14,017 nucleotides of DNA from an uncultured Erysipelotrichaceae bacterium. GTDB taxonomy: Bacteria; Bacillota_I; Bacilli_A; Erysipelotrichales; Coprobacillaceae. The notes beneath the pieces were generated by a model. That model saw only the letters and a list, made by a program, of their open reading frames with translations. It was not told the origin of the DNA and made no database searches. Shown in pieces: positions 1-6,125 of this stretch (positions are counted from its first letter, which is position 1; each line of letters opens with the position of its first letter). The stretch spans positions 1-14,017 of the forward strand of contig URQL01000027.1 of the NCBI GenBank assembly GCA_900550005.1. The letters are read 5' to 3'. Position numbers and translations under genes: made by a program.

Positions 1-374
1 TACGTGAAGAATTTAAATATTTAGATTATGCACCGATTATTTTCTTATCAGCTAAAACACATCAACGTGTTCAAAATTTATTCCCATTAATTAATGAAGT
101 TTATGAAAATAATCATAAACGTGTACAAACAAGTGTCTTCAATGATGTTTTAATTGATGCTCAAGCAATGAATCCAACAACAACCTTTAATGGTGGACGT
201 TTAAAAATTTTCTATGGAAATCAAGTTGCTATTTGCCCGCCAACTTTCGTTTTATTTGTTAACGAACCAACTTATTTACACTTTAGTTATAAACGTTATT
301 TAGAAAATCAAATTCGTGATCGTTTCGGTTTTGAAGGAACACCAATTCATATCGTAGCTCGAAAGAGGGATTAA
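1..374 (+). CDS. der: GTPase Der (EngA), C-terminal part, cut by window start
   Basis: This is the last 123 codons of Der, a tandem-domain GTPase that acts in assembly of the 50S ribosomal subunit. The reading frame is open from position 3 with no start inside the window. Near the beginning, IIFLSAK matches the G5 (SAK) loop of the second GTPase domain. After it come a helix and the KH-like C-terminal domain that contacts rRNA. Recognisable family stretches are DAQAMNP, GGRLKIFYG, QVA-x2-PPTFVLFVN and RDRFGFEGTPI, close to the end of the protein. It ends with ARKRD and lacks a long basic tail. The stop codon lies one base before the ATG of gpsA, so the two are almost certainly co-transcribed; the same pair is adjacent in Bacillus. 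Only the N-terminal two thirds are missing, by truncation at the window edge, and I see no damage in what is present. Confidence 0.95.
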   Translation, partial: REEFKYLDYAPIIFLSAKTHQRVQNLFPLINEVYENNHKRVQTSVFNDVLIDAQAMNPTTTFNGGRLKIFYGNQVAICPPTFVLFVNEPTYLHFSYKRYLENQIRDRFGFEGTPIHIVARKRD

Positions 375-375
375 G

Positions 376-1377
376 ATGAGTAAGATTGCAATCTTAGGTA
401 CGGGAAGTTGGTCTAGTGCTTTAGCACAAGTATTGTGTGATAATGGACATGAAGTTTTAATGTATGGTATCGATCAACAAGAAATGGATGATATTAATTT
501 CAATCATCGTAATGATAAATATTTTGATGTTGATTTATCACCAAAAATTAAAGCAACGGCTTCATTAGAAGAATGTTTAAAAGGGGCATCTTATCTATTA
601 ATTACGATTCCAACTGCTTTTGTACGTGATGTATTAAATGAAGTTAAAAAAGTTTTGGATCATAAAATTACAATTATTAATGCGGCTAAAGGATTTGATA
701 ATCAATTCAATCTACCAATGAGTGCGACAATCCGCAGTGTACTTGATGAGTCTATGCGTGATGAAGTGGTATCGATCATTGGTCCTAGCCATGCAGAAGA
801 AGTTATTTGTCGTATGCTTACTTGTGTATGTTCGGTTTCGTTAGATTTAGAAAAGGCAAAAGAAGTACAACATTTATTTTCTAATGAGTATTTTAGAGTT
901 TATCGTCATGATGATGAAATTGGGGCAGAATATGCAGTTGCTTTAAAAAATGTTATTGCGGTTGCTTCTGGATGTGCGGCTGGACTCGGTTATGGAGATA
1001 ATACTCGAGCAGCTCTAATTACACGTGGTTTAGCGGAAGTGGTTCGTTATGGAATAAAAAAAGGTGGTCGTTTTGAAACTTTCCTAGGTTTAACTGGAAT
1101 TGGTGATTTGGTTGTTACCTGCTCTTCTGAGCATTCAAGAAACTTTCAAGCAGGTTATCAAATCGGTTTAACAGGGGATGCTAAAACATTTATTAAAGAA
1201 AATAAAAAAACAGTAGAAGGAATTCGTACTTGTAAAGTGGTTTTTGATGATTTAAAAAATTATGATGATTTACAAATGCCAATCGTTGAAGCAACTTATC
1301 AAGTTCTTTATGAAAATAAGGATCCTAAAGATGTAATTCGTAACTTAATGTTACGTGATTTAAAACAAGAACAGTAA
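376..1377 (+). CDS. gpsA: NAD(P)H-dependent glycerol-3-phosphate dehydrogenase
   Basis: GpsA reduces dihydroxyacetone phosphate to sn-glycerol 3-phosphate in the cytoplasm, supplying the backbone for phospholipids (and PgsA downstream). At 333 residues it has the usual family length. The N-terminal Rossmann fold shows ILGTGSWSSALA (residues 6-17); the second alanine-side position is S where many relatives have G. NAAKGF (102-107) replaces the common SKG motif and GPSHAEEV (136-143) is canonical. K191 in GAEYAVALKN is the expected catalytic lysine, followed by the DNTRAALITRG and GIGDLVVTC (241-249) signatures of the C-terminal helical domain. The ATG lies one base after the der stop with a purine-rich AAAGAGGG ribosome site at its normal distance inside der. 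No terminator follows before the small spo gene, so read-through is possible. Confidence 0.96.
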   Translation: MSKIAILGTGSWSSALAQVLCDNGHEVLMYGIDQQEMDDINFNHRNDKYFDVDLSPKIKATASLEECLKGASYLLITIPTAFVRDVLNEVKKVLDHKITIINAAKGFDNQFNLPMSATIRSVLDESMRDEVVSIIGPSHAEEVICRMLTCVCSVSLDLEKAKEVQHLFSNEYFRVYRHDDEIGAEYAVALKNVIAVASGCAAGLGYGDNTRAALITRGLAEVVRYGIKKGGRFETFLGLTGIGDLVVTCSSEHSRNFQAGYQIGLTGDAKTFIKENKKTVEGIRTCKVVFDDLKNYDDLQMPIVEATYQVLYENKDPKDVIRNLMLRDLKQEQ

Positions 1378-1403
1378 CATTTAAATCTCTTTTACATAGG
1401 TTA
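1376..1403 (+). promoter_or_regulatory. possible sigma-K-type promoter for spoVIF
   Basis: AAC at 1376-1378 is followed after 16 bases by CATAGGTTA at 1395-1403, which fits the sigma-K pattern AC...CATANNNTA. B. subtilis spoVIF is, as I recall it, a late mother-cell gene under sigma-K, which is why the match was considered. Against it, transcription would start around 1410, inside the Shine-Dalgarno sequence, and such short patterns arise easily in AT-rich DNA. Confidence 0.25.
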
Positions 1404-1420
1404 ATGTAGGAGGGATTTTT

Positions 1421-1657
1421 TTGAATAGAAATCAAGAACAATTTTTAAATAAAGTGGCTTCTAAAACACAAGTGAGAAAGGAAGATATTGTTAAATTGGC
1501 AAATGATTTTCAAACGAAAGATTTAGCGAGTGAACAAAATCTTCGTGATTTGATTCAACAAGTGGCTTTATTATCAGGTAAAACCATCCCAAAAGTCAAA
1601 GAGGATGAAATTATTGCACTTGTAAAAAAAGAACCTACATTCAAAGATAAGTTATAA
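1421..1657 (+). CDS. spoVIF: SpoVIF-like small sporulation protein
   Basis: This is a 78-residue protein without membrane segment or signal peptide. It resembles the stage VI sporulation protein F family (B. subtilis YjcC/SpoVIF), which is made late in the mother cell and is needed for proper coat assembly. The resemblance is in the pattern KVASKTQVRKEDIVKLAN, then a short spacer and LRDLIQQVALLSGK, then P-x-VKEDEIIALVK at the end. It starts with TTG at 1421, chosen because TAGGAGGG lies seven bases upstream and the frame has no other plausible start; Met codons are absent from the rest of the protein. It sits between gpsA and spoIVA, a position that supports a spore function. The family call is from memory of its sequence pattern, so a profile search would be the decisive check. 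Confidence 0.75.
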   Translation: MNRNQEQFLNKVASKTQVRKEDIVKLANDFQTKDLASEQNLRDLIQQVALLSGKTIPKVKEDEIIALVKKEPTFKDKL

Positions 1658-1685
1658 GAGCTTTGTTCTATTTTCCTTTCTGTTT

Positions 1686-1693
1686 CATAAAAT
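1686..1693 (+). promoter_or_regulatory. possible sigma-E -10 element for spoIVA
   Basis: CATAAAAT, 23 bases before the spoIVA start, resembles the sigma-E -10 consensus CATACANT, and spoIVA is a classic sigma-E mother-cell gene in Bacillus. The expected -35 region (around 1665-1673, TTCTATT) matches poorly. The element overlaps the right arm of an 8-base inverted repeat, TCTATTTT (1667-1674) and AAAATAGA (1689-1696), which has no T-tract and so is not a convincing terminator. Confidence 0.35.
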
Positions 1694-1715
1694 AGAGTGA
1701 AATGGAGGAGTAAAA

Positions 1716-3182
1716 ATGGACCAAGTAATGAAAGATATTGCTTCTAGAACAAATGGAGATATCTATTTAGGGGTCGTAGGACCTGTACGTACCGGTAAAT
1801 CAACTTTTATTAAACGTTTTATGGAATGTGCAATTATTCCTTATATTCAAGATGAAGATGAAAAACGTAGAGCTATTGATGAATTACCACAATCTGGTGG
1901 GGGAAAAATGATCATGACTGTAGAACCTAAATTTGTTCCCAATGTCGCCGCCAAAATTGAAGCAGAAAAAGACTTTTTTGTTCATGTCCGTTTAGTTGAT
2001 TGTGTCGGTTATGTTATTGATCAAGCTAAAGGGTATCAAGATGAAAATGGAATTCGTTTAATTAAAACACCGTGGTTTAATGAAGCGATTGCCTTTGATG
2101 AAGCCGCTAAAATTGGTACACAAAAGGTGATTCAAGATCATTCTACCATTGGAATTGTTGTAACATGTGATGGAAGTATTAGTGATATTGATCAAAAGGA
2201 TTACGAAGAAGCACAAAAACAAGTTATTGAAGAACTTTTAAACATAGGGAAACCTTTTATTATTATTGTTAATTCGCGTGATCCTCAAAATTCAGTTGCT
2301 TTGAATGTTCAATCTACTTTAGAAAACCAATATCATGTTCCAGTTTTTGTTATGAATATCGATCAAATGAATAAAGAGGATGTCCATAAATTATTGCAAT
2401 CCGCTTTGTATGAATTCCCGATTACAAATGTTAAGATCAATGTACCTAAATGGGTGGCTTTGCTCGATCATCATTGGTTAAAAGATCAATTGGATCATCA
2501 TTTATTAGCTTCTTTACAAGAAATTACAAAATTAAAAGATGTTAAAAAGATCACTGAACACTTAAGCTCTTTTGATTCCATTGAAAAATGTAAAATCGTT
2601 GATATTGATACATGTAAAGGTAGTGCGAGTGTTGAAGTTCATATTAAAAAAGGACTTTATAATACAGTCATTAAAGAAATATTAGGAGAAGAACTTGATA
2701 AAGCCTTATTTTTAAAACAACTTCAAGATTTAACTACTGCCAAAAAAGAATACGATCATATTAAAGGTGCTTTGATTCAAGTTAAAATGACAGGATATGG
2801 TTTTGCTTTACCGAGTTTAGAAGACGTGGAATTAAGTGAACCGGTTCTTGTTAAACAGGGACCACGCTATGGAATCCAACTCATTTCTAAGGCGAGTACG
2901 ATCCATATGATCAAAGTGGATGTAGAAAATTCATTTGAACCGATCATTGGATCGAAAGCACAAGCAGAAATGTTTATTGATTATTTAATGAAAGAATATA
3001 CTACATCATCAAGTGCAATCTATCAATGTGAGGTATTTGGTCGTAAGTTAGGGGATATCATTGAAGAGGGACTTAATTTAAAACTAAAAACAATACCCGA
3101 TACAACGTGCTTAAAGGTTCATGATATTTTAGAAAAAGTAGTGAATAAAGGCAAAACAAATGTGATAGCGATTGTTTTATAA
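1716..3182 (+). CDS. spoIVA: stage IV sporulation protein A, coat basement-layer ATPase
   Basis: SpoIVA is a TRAFAC-class protein that hydrolyses ATP and polymerises irreversibly on the forespore surface, forming the platform on which the coat is built. In Bacillus it is anchored by SpoVM. It is 488 residues, against 492 in B. subtilis. The N-terminal domain shows the Walker A loop G22-PVRT-GKS29, then DELPQSGGGK (55-64), MTVEPKFVP (67-75) and the Walker B region RLVDCVGY with D95. IGTQKVIQDHSTIG and KPFIIIVNS follow. The middle and C-terminal domains keep TGYGFALPSLED, STIHMIKVDVE, EPIIGSKAQ and the terminal IAIVL. One departure is V69, where B. subtilis has the second of two adjacent threonines (T70-T71) described as sensor residues. 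The ATG has GGAGGAG six bases upstream. Its stop codon lies inside a transcription terminator. Confidence 0.98.
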   Translation: MDQVMKDIASRTNGDIYLGVVGPVRTGKSTFIKRFMECAIIPYIQDEDEKRRAIDELPQSGGGKMIMTVEPKFVPNVAAKIEAEKDFFVHVRLVDCVGYVIDQAKGYQDENGIRLIKTPWFNEAIAFDEAAKIGTQKVIQDHSTIGIVVTCDGSISDIDQKDYEEAQKQVIEELLNIGKPFIIIVNSRDPQNSVALNVQSTLENQYHVPVFVMNIDQMNKEDVHKLLQSALYEFPITNVKINVPKWVALLDHHWLKDQLDHHLLASLQEITKLKDVKKITEHLSSFDSIEKCKIVDIDTCKGSASVEVHIKKGLYNTVIKEILGEELDKALFLKQLQDLTTAKKEYDHIKGALIQVKMTGYGFALPSLEDVELSEPVLVKQGPRYGIQLISKASTIHMIKVDVENSFEPIIGSKAQAEMFIDYLMKEYTTSSSAIYQCEVFGRKLGDIIEEGLNLKLKTIPDTTCLKVHDILEKVVNKGKTNVIAIVL

Positions 3183-3193
3183 TCGCTATTTTG
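3165..3193 (+). terminator. intrinsic terminator of spoIVA, overlapping its stop
   Basis: The arms ATAGCGATT (3165-3173) and AATCGCTAT (3181-3189) form a perfect 9-bp stem with a 7-base loop, followed by a short T-run (TTTTG). The left arm encodes the last residues of SpoIVA and the stop TAA (3180-3182) falls at the loop/right-arm junction. Confidence 0.75.
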
Positions 3194-3194
3194 C

Positions 3195-3223
3195 TTGAAT
3201 TTAAGCATAAAAAATGCTATTAT
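3195..3223 (+). promoter_or_regulatory. sigma-A promoter of hup
   Basis: TTGAAT (3195-3200) and TATTAT (3218-3223) are 17 bases apart, with a TGC extended -10 element at 3215-3217. Transcription would start near 3230, giving a leader of about 30 bases to the HU start. It lies directly behind the spoIVA terminator, separating constitutive HU expression from spore-specific spoIVA. Confidence 0.8.
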
Positions 3224-3259
3224 ATTTCATGCGATATTTGCGTATGGAGGATTTTAAAA

Positions 3260-3535
3260 ATGAATAAAAAAGAGCTTATTGATGCTGTATCTGAACGTAA
3301 ATCAATTACTAAAAAAGAAGCTGAAGATATCGTAGATGCTGTTTTTGATACGATTACAGATAGTTTATTATCGGGGGATAAAGTACTCATTTCTGGATTT
3401 GGTACATTTAAAGTAAACTATCGTCCTGAACGTATTGGTGTGAGTCCAAAAACGCGTGAAGCAATGACGATACCTGCTTCAAAAGGGTTATCTTTTAAAC
3501 CTAGTAATTGTTTAAAAGAAGTAATTAATCAATAA
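3260..3535 (+). CDS. hup: DNA-binding protein HU
   Basis: HU is a 91-residue nucleoid protein that binds DNA as a homodimer without strong sequence preference and bends it through a beta-arm. The N-terminal helices (MNKKELIDAV..., 1-40) form the dimer core. The signature ISGFGTFKV (44-52) leads to the arm with R55, R58 and the intercalating proline P63, then IPASKGLSFKPS (71-82). Compared with common HU proteins, the arm tip reads GVSP rather than GxNP, and the usual FKPG turn is FKPS followed by N-C84. The ATG at 3260 is chosen because GGAGG (3246-3250) precedes it and the mature HU start MNKKELI aligns there. The frame is open further upstream but that part runs through the promoter. The gene order spoIVA-hup matches spoIVA-hbs in Bacillus. 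Confidence 0.97.
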   Translation: MNKKELIDAVSERKSITKKEAEDIVDAVFDTITDSLLSGDKVLISGFGTFKVNYRPERIGVSPKTREAMTIPASKGLSFKPSNCLKEVINQ

Positions 3536-3564
3536 ATGTGTCTTGAAAAAAGCCACATTTTTTT
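3534..3564 (+). terminator. intrinsic terminator of hup
   Basis: AAATGTG (3534-3540) pairs with CACATTT (3554-3560). An inner CTT/AAG extension and a GAAAA loop complete the hairpin, and a run of T to 3564 follows. The stem begins within the TAA stop codon (3533-3535) of hup. Confidence 0.88.
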
Positions 3565-3618
3565 ATTTGTCATAATGAGTTCATATGACTGACTTATACT
3601 AATTAATGAGGTGGTTAT

Positions 3619-4311
3619 ATGTTTTATTATGGGTATTATTCTTATTACTATTTAATTTTAATTGGTTCATTAATTACTTTATTAGCTCAAATGTACGTTG
3701 AAAGGACTTATTATCATTATTCACGTATTTCTTCTTATAGCGGTTATAGTGGTCATGAAATAGCTAGAAAAATATTAGACCAAAATGGACTTTATGATGT
3801 TGGTGTTTATGAAGTACATGGAAAACTAAGTGATCATTATGATCCAAGCCGACGCCAAGTTAATTTGTCAAGTGAAGTCTATCATGGTAAGACGATTAGT
3901 GCGGTTGCGATTGCAGCTCATGAATGTGGTCATGCACTTCAACATAAAGAAGGCTATCGTTCACTTCTTATTCGTAATCAACTTATTCCTGTATTTAATT
4001 TTTCACAAAACATTGGTTGGGTCGTTTTAATGATTGGATTTCTTTTTAGCGCAATGAATATTGCTTTGCTTGGTGTTATTATTCTTAGTTTAATGCTTGT
4101 TTTTCAATTATTAACTTTACCAATCGAATTCAATGCATCAAAAAGAGCGATTCATTTCTTACAAAATAATTATGTCTCTAATGAAGAATTGGTGGGAAGT
4201 AAGAAAATGTTGATTGCTGCAGCATTAACTTATGTAGCGAGTGTGGCTGCAAGTGTTCTATCGATTTTACGTTTATTTTTAATTGTTTTACCAAGAGATA
4301 GAAGAGATTAA
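3619..4311 (+). CDS. yugP: YugP-type membrane zinc metallopeptidase
   Basis: This 230-residue integral membrane protein belongs to the neutral zinc metallopeptidase family of B. subtilis YugP (Pfam Zn_peptidase_2). Its substrate is not established as far as I know. A tyrosine-rich N-terminus (FYYGYYSYYY) leads into a first membrane segment at about 11-26. A soluble portion contains SGHEIARKILD and DHYDPSRRQVNLS. The zinc motif HECGH is at 101-105, in AAHECGHALQH; H101 and H105 are presumed ligands and E102 the catalytic base. E170 in LPIEFNASKRA is the likely third ligand. Membrane helices follow at about 133-168 (probably two) and 197-224. The ATG has GAGGTGG five bases upstream. It stands alone between two terminators. 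TATACT at 3595-3600 could be a -10 box, but I see no matching -35. A GTCATA/TATGAC inverted repeat (3569-3589) lies in the same leader. Confidence 0.92.
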   Translation: MFYYGYYSYYYLILIGSLITLLAQMYVERTYYHYSRISSYSGYSGHEIARKILDQNGLYDVGVYEVHGKLSDHYDPSRRQVNLSSEVYHGKTISAVAIAAHECGHALQHKEGYRSLLIRNQLIPVFNFSQNIGWVVLMIGFLFSAMNIALLGVIILSLMLVFQLLTLPIEFNASKRAIHFLQNNYVSNEELVGSKKMLIAAALTYVASVAASVLSILRLFLIVLPRDRRD

Positions 4312-4345
4312 TCCTGAATTCTAGGATTAATCTATATTTTTTTTT
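4305..4345 (+). terminator. intrinsic terminator of yugP
   Basis: A perfect 11-bp stem is formed by AGATTAATCCT (4305-4315) and AGGATTAATCT (4323-4333) with a 7-base loop. It is followed closely by nine T (4337-4345). The left arm contains the yugP stop codon. Confidence 0.93.
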
Positions 4346-4386
4346 CGTTTTAGGTTATAATAAATAGGATGCAAAGGGGGAGTTGG

Positions 4387-4851
4387 ATGAAGAAATATCA
4401 ATTTATTGTTTTATTTTGTGTTTTAGCCTGTATTTTAGTTTCTGTTGTAGGTTTTATTTATGTTTATCATAATCCTTATACAATGCATAAAGCCATGCTG
4501 AATCAAATTAAACAAGAATTAATCCAAAACAATAATCTTTCTTTAACGGATTTAACAGAGTATAATAGTACAAATGTTTACTATATCGCGAGTGATGATC
4601 AAACGATTTATGTTTTTAATGAGGATCAAGAATTAATTAAATATGAAGATAAAAAAAATATTGATGAAGAAAAAATCAAAACGATTCTAAAAGAAAATTA
4701 TAATGTTGATGAGAGTATGAAATTAGAACTAGGTTATGAAAATAAAAATTTGTGTTATCGTTGTTTTAACGAAGTGGATGGAAAATTACAATATATCTAT
4801 CTGAATGCGATTGATGGTACAGAAATTAAAATGTATGAATTGGAGAAATAA
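4387..4851 (+). CDS. ypmB: YpmB-like membrane-anchored DUF5590 protein
   Basis: This is a 154-residue protein of unproven function with one N-terminal membrane helix (about 6-27) and an extracytoplasmic domain. The rest matches the YpmB/DUF5590 pattern: VYYIASDDQTIYVFNED (about 64-80), a helix with IDEEKIKTILKENY, and a closing strand pair YIYLNAIDGTEIKMYEL, a layout like PepSY domains. In B. subtilis ypmB lies just upstream of the aspB-asnS-dnaD-nth group, and here it is two bases before dnaD, which supports the assignment. The start at 4387 is chosen over an in-frame ATG at 4369 because AAAGGGGG (4373-4380) is placed correctly only for 4387 and because MKKYQF gives a normal signal-anchor. 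A TATAAT at 4356-4361 may be the operon's -10 box. The -35 would fall in the preceding terminator's T-run and is weak. Confidence 0.82.
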   Translation: MKKYQFIVLFCVLACILVSVVGFIYVYHNPYTMHKAMLNQIKQELIQNNNLSLTDLTEYNSTNVYYIASDDQTIYVFNEDQELIKYEDKKNIDEEKIKTILKENYNVDESMKLELGYENKNLCYRCFNEVDGKLQYIYLNAIDGTEIKMYELEK

Positions 4852-4853
4852 GT

Positions 4854-5459
4854 ATGGATAATTTTTTAATGAATCATCATTTAATTGATTTAAAAGGCTT
4901 AGCCCTTTTAAAATATAAAGAAATGGGTATTCGAGAAGATGAGATTTTAATCTTATTATTACTCATGAGTTTGCAAAATACACAAATAAAAAATATCGAT
5001 TATGAACTTTTATTGGAATATGTTAATTTTTCTAAAAAACAATTAGATTCGATTTTAGTGGGCCTTGTTAATAAAAAAATGGTTCGCATCGTAGGAACTC
5101 AGCTTTCTCTAGAAGATTTTTATAAACGTTTGGTTTATGATACCATTCAAGTTGAAAAACCTGTAGAAGAAAAAAAGGTAAATTTATTGGCTTCCTTTGA
5201 AAAAGAATTTGGACGCCCATTAACACCTTATGAAATTGAAAGTTTAAAAACTTGGAAACAAATGGGTTATCAAGATGACTTTATTTTATCAGCATTAAAG
5301 GAAGCCACACTTAATGGCGTACATAATTTCCGTTACATTGAAAAAATACTTATTAATTGGACAAAAGATGGGGTTAAAAAAACAGGTAAAGAAAAAATAG
5401 AAGCCCCTCAAGATGATGAAGAATTTATTGAATATAAATGGTGGGAAGAAAATGATTAA
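4854..5459 (+). CDS. dnaD: DnaD replication-initiation protein
   Basis: DnaD is a primosome component that, with DnaA, DnaB and DnaI in Bacillus, helps open the origin and load the helicase. The protein is 201 residues. The N-terminal winged-helix (DDBH1) region spans about 1-95 and is rich in leucine (EDEILILLLLMSL at 28-40). A charged linker follows. The C-terminal DDBH2 domain (about 113-171) contains FGRPLTPYEIESLKTW and the diagnostic YxxxIxxxW motif as Y161, I165 and W169. An acidic tail (PQDDEEFIEY) closes the protein, ending KWWEEND. It starts two bases after ypmB, with GGAG inside the ypmB end as ribosome site, and overlaps nth by eight bases. The dnaD-nth pair is conserved across Firmicutes, but the aspB and asnS genes that precede it in B. 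subtilis are absent. Confidence 0.95.
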   Translation: MDNFLMNHHLIDLKGLALLKYKEMGIREDEILILLLLMSLQNTQIKNIDYELLLEYVNFSKKQLDSILVGLVNKKMVRIVGTQLSLEDFYKRLVYDTIQVEKPVEEKKVNLLASFEKEFGRPLTPYEIESLKTWKQMGYQDDFILSALKEATLNGVHNFRYIEKILINWTKDGVKKTGKEKIEAPQDDEEFIEYKWWEEND

Positions 5460-6108
5460 AACAAAGCTAGATTTAATTTTAACGACTTTTGATAAGCTTT
5501 ATCCTGATGCCCATTGCGAATTGATTCATCAAAATGAATTTGAATTATTGGTTGCAGTTATGCTATCAGCACAAACCACGGATCAAAGTGTTAATCGACT
5601 AACAAGAACATTATATCAAAAATATAAAACACCTGAGGATTTTGCTCAGGCACCTATTGAACAAATTGAACAGGATATTCGTTCGATTGGTTTGTATCGC
5701 AATAAGGCACGTTCTTTAAAGAAAATGTCGATTCAATTACTTGAGGAATTTAATGGACAAGTTCCTCGTACTAAAAAACAATTACAATCTTTAGCGGGAG
5801 TAGGGGTTAAAACAGCCAATGTTGTCGTTGCTGTGGCTTTTAATGAACCCGCTTTTGCGGTGGATACGCATGTTGAAAGAATTGCAAAAAGATTAGGATT
5901 TGCTAAAAAAGAAGATAATTTAACAACTGTTGAAAAGAAGTTAATGAAGGCGATACCTAGAGATCAATGGATCAAATGTCATCATCAATTTATTTTCTTT
6001 GGACGTTATTTTTGTAAATCATTAAATCCTAATTGTAAAGAATGTCCGTTATTTTCAATATGTAAAGAACCAAAACGTAAGGAAATTATAAAAAAAACAT
6101 CCAAATAA
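5452..6108 (+). CDS. nth: endonuclease III, DNA glycosylase/AP lyase
   Basis: Nth removes oxidised pyrimidines and cleaves the abasic site by beta-elimination in base-excision repair. At 218 residues it has the usual length and even shares E. coli numbering for the key residues. The helix-hairpin-helix motif LAGVGVKTANVVV contains the catalytic lysine K120 (position before it is V where E. coli has R), and VDTHVER supplies the catalytic D138. The [4Fe-4S] cluster loop is complete: C188-x6-C195-x2-C198-x5-C204. LSAQTTDQSVN (38-48) is the usual N-terminal signature. The start at 5452 overlaps dnaD by eight bases (ATGATTAA), preceded by GGTGGGAAG as a probable ribosome site. An ATG at 5413 in the same frame would only add dnaD-overlapping residues with no family match. 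The stop lies in the loop of a bidirectional terminator. Confidence 0.97.
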   Translation: MIKTKLDLILTTFDKLYPDAHCELIHQNEFELLVAVMLSAQTTDQSVNRLTRTLYQKYKTPEDFAQAPIEQIEQDIRSIGLYRNKARSLKKMSIQLLEEFNGQVPRTKKQLQSLAGVGVKTANVVVAVAFNEPAFAVDTHVERIAKRLGFAKKEDNLTTVEKKLMKAIPRDQWIKCHHQFIFFGRYFCKSLNPNCKECPLFSICKEPKRKEIIKKTSK

Positions 6109-6124
6109 TTTTGGATGTTTTTTT
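6090..6124. terminator. bidirectional terminator between nth and ponA
   Basis: CATCCAAA (6098-6105) pairs with TTTGGATG (6110-6117) around a TAAT loop. Eight A precede the stem (6090-6097) and seven T follow it (6118-6124), so it works as an intrinsic terminator in both directions. It closes the rightward ypmB-dnaD-nth and the leftward recU-ponA transcripts. Confidence 0.92.
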
Positions 6125-6125
6125 G

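Noticed and set aside
3191..3259. An upstream extension of the HU frame starting at 3191
   Set aside because: It runs through the hup promoter, has no ribosome site, and HU proteins begin at the MNKKELI aligned to 3260.
3830..4030. A 66-codon open frame inside the yugP gene in another frame
   Set aside because: The real frame carries HECGH and membrane helices; the alternative lacks a ribosome site and any family features.
4369..4386. An earlier ATG for the YpmB-like protein
   Set aside because: The ribosome site at 4373-4380 lies after this ATG and fits only the start at 4387.
5413..5451. An earlier ATG for nth inside dnaD
   Set aside because: The extra 13 residues have no counterpart in endonuclease III, and numbering from 5452 matches the E. 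coli enzyme exactly.
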